A stretch of 64,000 nt of DNA from Pterobdella sp. o SKG-2022 (lineage: Eukaryota; Annelida; Clitellata; Hirudinida; Piscicolidae). Below the pieces are notes generated by a model. The model was not told the DNA's origin and did no database searches. It saw nothing but the letters and a program-made list of their open reading frames with translations. Location: contig OZ038322.1 in the NCBI GenBank assembly GCA_964035795.1, forward strand, positions 18,268,674 through 18,332,673, in the 5' to 3' direction. Numbering within the stretch: the stretch's first letter is position 1; every line of letters starts with the position of its first letter. This document shows positions 60,901-64,000 of this stretch, in pieces. The position numbers were made by a program, and so were the translations under genes.

Positions 60901-62289
60901 CAAGAATTACTAAAAAAATTATTTTTAAAATAAATACTTTAGATGAAAAATACAGAACACACAGATCACCAACTAGATAGACAAGCATGGAAATACACAC
61001 AGATCACCAAAAAACTCGGCAAACCTAGCAGAAGGGTGGTGCACAGCATTGGGATTGACTGGCACTTGAACCCCCTTCTCCCACTCTTGTCTCCATGCAT
61101 CCACAATGCTTATGTAATCATCAGGGTGTAACACCTTTGTGTATGTGTGATGTTTGATGATATATGCAAATCTTATTAGAAATTAAATGCTTTAGATGTT
61201 TAAATTGTTTATGATTTTAAAAATGATCTTTGAACTGATTTTACTTAAGAAATTATCTTACTTTAAATACACAATATATAGCTCAGTGGTTGAGCATTAG
61301 CCTGATTATCTAGTTACTGGGTTCAATCCCGTGTGGGTCGACAATTAGCACATGTTCCAGTGTGTTTTAACTACATTAAATTTGTAGCAAGTGCTTTGAA
61401 CAAAAAAGAAAAGGGGTTTATAAAGGGCTCATTACATACATTACATTACAACTATTTAAACTTAGAATATTGAGTAATAAAAATTTTTTAAATATAACAG
61501 ATTTGAGATGAATTCTGAATGTGTATAGCTTGATACTCCATAAGATGTTTTATAGCATTGTGCCATGCATTATATGCTCTCAATAGTGAATATTAATCTT
61601 ATAAAACACCTCAACAGATTACAATACAATGTCATTAATATATTTGAAAGCATCAGAAACGACATCTAGCCTTATGGCAAAAAAAAGCAGACACTGAACA
61701 ATAATGACAGCCGTGTTTTTAATTGAATATTATGTACCTCTGCATCTGGCAACTTCATAGCACTAATCAAGTCTTTTCGATATAACTGAGTAGGACAATT
61801 GTTCTTCTGTTTTGAAAATTTTCAATTAAATATCATTGAGAATGATGATGAAATATCAACTTGAAGAAATTTGAATATTCCATATTGATAACTCATTAAT
61901 TTTTACATGAATAAAAATTTTTGTGAAAAACCATGAACATATAACTAACATCATATGGCTTATCATTGATGTATTTATTGTTTTCAGTGATTGAACCTTG
62001 TTTGCTATGTACTGATGGTGTAGGCGATTCTGCAAAAAAATAAATTTTGTTTCAAAACCATAAAAGGAAATATTGAAAACTAACATCATTAATTCATTAG
62101 ACATAATAATGCGATTAAAAAAAAAATGTTTTACTTTCTTTGCCTTCATCTACCAATGAAAATTTCACAAGACTTCCATCTGAATCACAATCTTCAGATT
62201 CTAAAGAAAATTATAAGTTTTTAGTTACACAAAAATGATATTAAACGAATACTATTACCTAATATTTCTTTTTCAGAATACTCAGACAT
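54924..62289 (-). CDS. JADE: JADE-family PHD-finger protein (HBO1 complex scaffold)
   Basis: Targets the HBO1/KAT7 histone acetyltransferase to chromatin. Minus-strand exons: start at 62289 ([10 protein letters not shown]), then near 62120-62215, 61960-62030, 61740-61810 ([16 protein letters not shown]), 61030-61130 ([19 protein letters not shown]), 60410-60560 ([17 protein letters not shown]), 59920-60000, and zinc-finger exons: 59640-59690 and 59400-59455 ([19 protein letters not shown]), 58900-59020 ([18 protein letters not shown]), 58610-58690 ([14 protein letters not shown]), 58200-58440 ([19 protein letters not shown]), 57930-58010 ([11 protein letters not shown]). Exons near 57660-57780 and 57340-57480 give YEYWKLKRK and FNKPLLTPK. 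The last exon, about 54924-57252, starts [15 protein letters not shown] and is over 770 codons, mostly a Lys/Asn/Ser-rich tail. This is the EPL1-like, PHD, zinc knuckle and extended PHD order of JADE proteins. Invertebrates usually have one JADE gene, so no paralogue number is given. Confidence 0.92.
57595..57643 (-). repeat. CCATGCTAGC element, copy 2
   Basis: In a JADE intron, inverted relative to the copy at 20884-20930: on the minus strand a CAT run, CGTTTTGCGTTCGTTCC, then CCATGCTAGCTTGGG. One half of the palindrome has diverged by one base. Confidence 0.65.
61268..61440 (+). mobile_element. tRNA-derived SINE, copy 2
   Basis: In a JADE intron. A box TAGCTCAGTGGTTGAGCA and B box GGGTTCAATCCC are followed by GTGTGGGTCGACAATTAGC, the body block CAGTGTGTTTTAACTACATT, and a tail AAAGGGCTCATTACATACAT. 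It aligns along its whole length with the copy at 10079-10244. No acceptor stem pairs, so a functional tRNA is excluded. Confidence 0.82.
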
Positions 62290-62755
62290 TTTTGTCGAAC
62301 TGGAAAAACAATATAGTGAAACGTTTGATAACGCAACACATACGATATTAATAATTACGTGATATTATCAACTTATGTTGTTAATTTTGAAATTATATTT
62401 TTTTCAAAAAACGGTTTATAATAAACAACTATTATTTACTATTTAAAATTTTGAATTCCATTTGAACTATCGAAAATTATCCTTGCCGCTCGAAGATTAT
62501 CCGCCATTTAATTGTTTACATAATAAAAGTATTGAACTTAACTAACTTAAATTATTTAAAATTTAAAAATTTAAAATTTGAAAATAATTGCACAAAACAC
62601 ATTTTTCATTATTTTCAAAAAACTAAAAAATTTTTGAGCGCAAAATAACTCTAGTTGTCACTTGAGTTTACTTTTACTCACGGAATGTTTTCTTAATCAT
62701 ACCGGATTAGTTATATTTGTAACGACATTTTGATAAATTTATTTATTCAACCATA
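62290..62755. promoter_or_regulatory. Shared divergent promoter region of JADE and the ADF-homology gene
   Basis: Start codons point away from each other over 466 bases, so both promoters are expected here. No individual site is convincing. Confidence 0.4.
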
Positions 62756-64000
62756 ATGAGTATTAAATCTGAACCAATTGATGAAATTTTGTTTAAAGCA
62801 GCTTTAAACGAACTTCGATCAGATCAAGGTGATTTATACAGAAAATCCTGGTTAATTGTGGGTCATGTTGATCAAAATCCTCAAAAAATCCATGTATGTG
62901 CTTCAAACATTATATCTGAAAATCCTTTCAAAGAGATTTGTGACGTTTTAAAAAATGATCAAGTTATGTACGCGCTGATTAGGCTAACTACCACTTTCGA
63001 TATGTCTACCACCGTTAAATTTGTTTACATTCATTGGTAAGTTGATTTTATGAACAAAACTTATATGGTATTAGTCACTTAGAAAAAGCAAATCCATTAT
63101 TTACCAAGGGTTGGTGAAAAAGTTCCTTTTGCTAAAAAGGGAAGATTTGGAGTAGTTGGAGGCAGCGTGAAAGACTTTTTTACTCCATTCCATTTGTTCA
63201 TTCAAACTAGTTTTATTGATGATTTGACTGAAGAAAACATAACAAAACAGGTTTTCTTATTTAACTTTTTTTATTTTTATGAATTTTTTCAACTTTATAT
63301 AAATTCTGTTATCTTTTTAAATGACTCAGTTGGAGGAATCTAGTGGCACGAGGAATAAAGTACTGGAAGGATCATTAGAAGGTAGACAAATGAGAGGATT
63401 TACTGCTCATTCTCAAACCACTCAAGCTAAAACTGAACTCAAATCTATTGTTCCTTCTGCTTATACAGTGAAGGTGAAAATAGACAATTTTGGTAATATA
63501 AAAAGAGAAATAACATTTTTTATTTAGTAATTATGAAAAACACTCAGATAATTTAAAATTTTATTTCAAAGTATGGTCAGTTTTTTTTTAATAAGATTCA
63601 AAACTAAATTTTGAAAAAATCTTTAATCTTTTATGTATGTTTTGTCATTGATAAATGATTTTTAGTTATGATGCATAATTTTGAGTCAGCAAAAAATTAT
63701 TTTTGTATTTTCAAATAATGTTTAGGTATCTGAAGAGCTTGAGAATTCGATAAAAGAGGTACGAAAAGGGGTTGTGGCATGGGTCTTAGCATCCTTTGAC
63801 AATGATGATTTCTATGCTCCTCTCATAGTCAGTTTTTATTTAGTTTGTAGGTAAATTATTTTTTAAGTAGCAAATGCCTTCTAATATTTTTTATTTTCAA
63901 TATTTCGCTTGCAAGTTGACAAAACTGATGGACTTTGAAAAATTTAAACAATTATATGTCATTTGATGCAGTTAAATATGACTGGCAATGATGATGTGGA
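62756..64000 (+). CDS. Tandem ADF-homology (coactosin-like) actin-binding protein, 5' part
   Basis: Partial gene running off the window. Exons: 62756-63036, 63109-63250, 63330-63473, 63726-63827 and one starting at 63972. The first domain runs from DEILFKAALNELR through WLIVGHV, VMYALIRLTTTFD, KFVYIHWVGEKVPF and FGVVGGSVKDFF, which is the block order of coactosin (LFAFVRFTT, KFALITWIGENV, and the GxxxxxVxDFF end). A linker with EESSGTRNKVLEG and YTVKV follows, then SIKEVRKGVVAWVLASFD, which looks like the start of a second ADF-H domain (helix then WVLASF). Two-domain architecture is an inference because the window ends there. Its role would be F-actin binding. Confidence 0.72.

Noticed and set aside
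61268..61345. tRNA gene on the plus strand
   Set aside because: A and B boxes are good, but the acceptor stem does not pair and the sequence continues into a body shared with 10079-10244; it is a SINE head.
1..64000. CRISPR array, bacterial operon or prophage
   Set aside because: All recognised genes are intron-containing animal genes, and no regularly spaced repeats were seen.

Overview
The window is an AT-rich stretch (very roughly 70% A+T by eye) of an invertebrate animal nuclear genome. Evidence for a metazoan: genes split by many GT-AG introns of about 50 to 3000 bases, animal genes such as JADE, TMEM260, a two-lobed transferrin, NUP133 and a 7TM receptor, non-LTR retrotransposon remnants, a tRNA-derived SINE family, and a short interspersed element centred on the palindrome CCATGCTAGCATGG, which I recall as common in cephalopods and other lophotrochozoans. 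I cannot name the species.

Layout: 1-1500 holds no firm gene. 1562-4966 (+) is an unrecognised 606-aa protein with a C-terminal membrane anchor. 5991-6491 (-) is COX16, a four-exon gene with very short exons. 6780-7640 is a decayed CR1/L2-like LINE 3' end. 7839-9849 (-) is the tRNA-His guanylyltransferase THG1L. 9850-11026 holds a SINE and a foldback element. 11027-16778 (+) is a 15-exon GPI-type (melanotransferrin-like) transferrin with a dead retrotransposon in intron 10. 17154-17780 (-) is NDUFA7. 18028-25861 (-) is NUP133, head-to-head with RAD17 at 26609-28749 (+). 29203 to about 38944 (-) is the O-mannosyltransferase TMEM260. 38945-47177 is gene-poor. 47178-54285 (+) is a highly diverged rhodopsin-like receptor with a roughly 565-residue third intracellular loop. 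54924-62289 (-) is JADE (PHD-finger scaffold of HBO1 acetyltransferase), head-to-head with a tandem ADF-homology (coactosin-like) gene from 62756 that runs off the window.

The genes do not form a pathway; they are mostly housekeeping genes at ordinary invertebrate density. COX16 and NDUFA7 belong to respiratory-chain assembly and structure, RAD17 and JADE to chromatin and checkpoint work, NUP133 to the nuclear pore. The most unusual items are the 7TM receptor (no DRY, no NPxxY, repeated RHPSLRFS-like motifs in a loop made of frame-preserving exons) and the transferrin, in which each lobe has lost a different part of its metal/anion site. Gene models were built by hand from reading frame, splice sites and phase; models for COX16, THG1L, transferrin, NDUFA7, RAD17, the receptor and the 606-aa gene give totals divisible by three, while NUP133, TMEM260 and JADE exon edges are only partly fixed.
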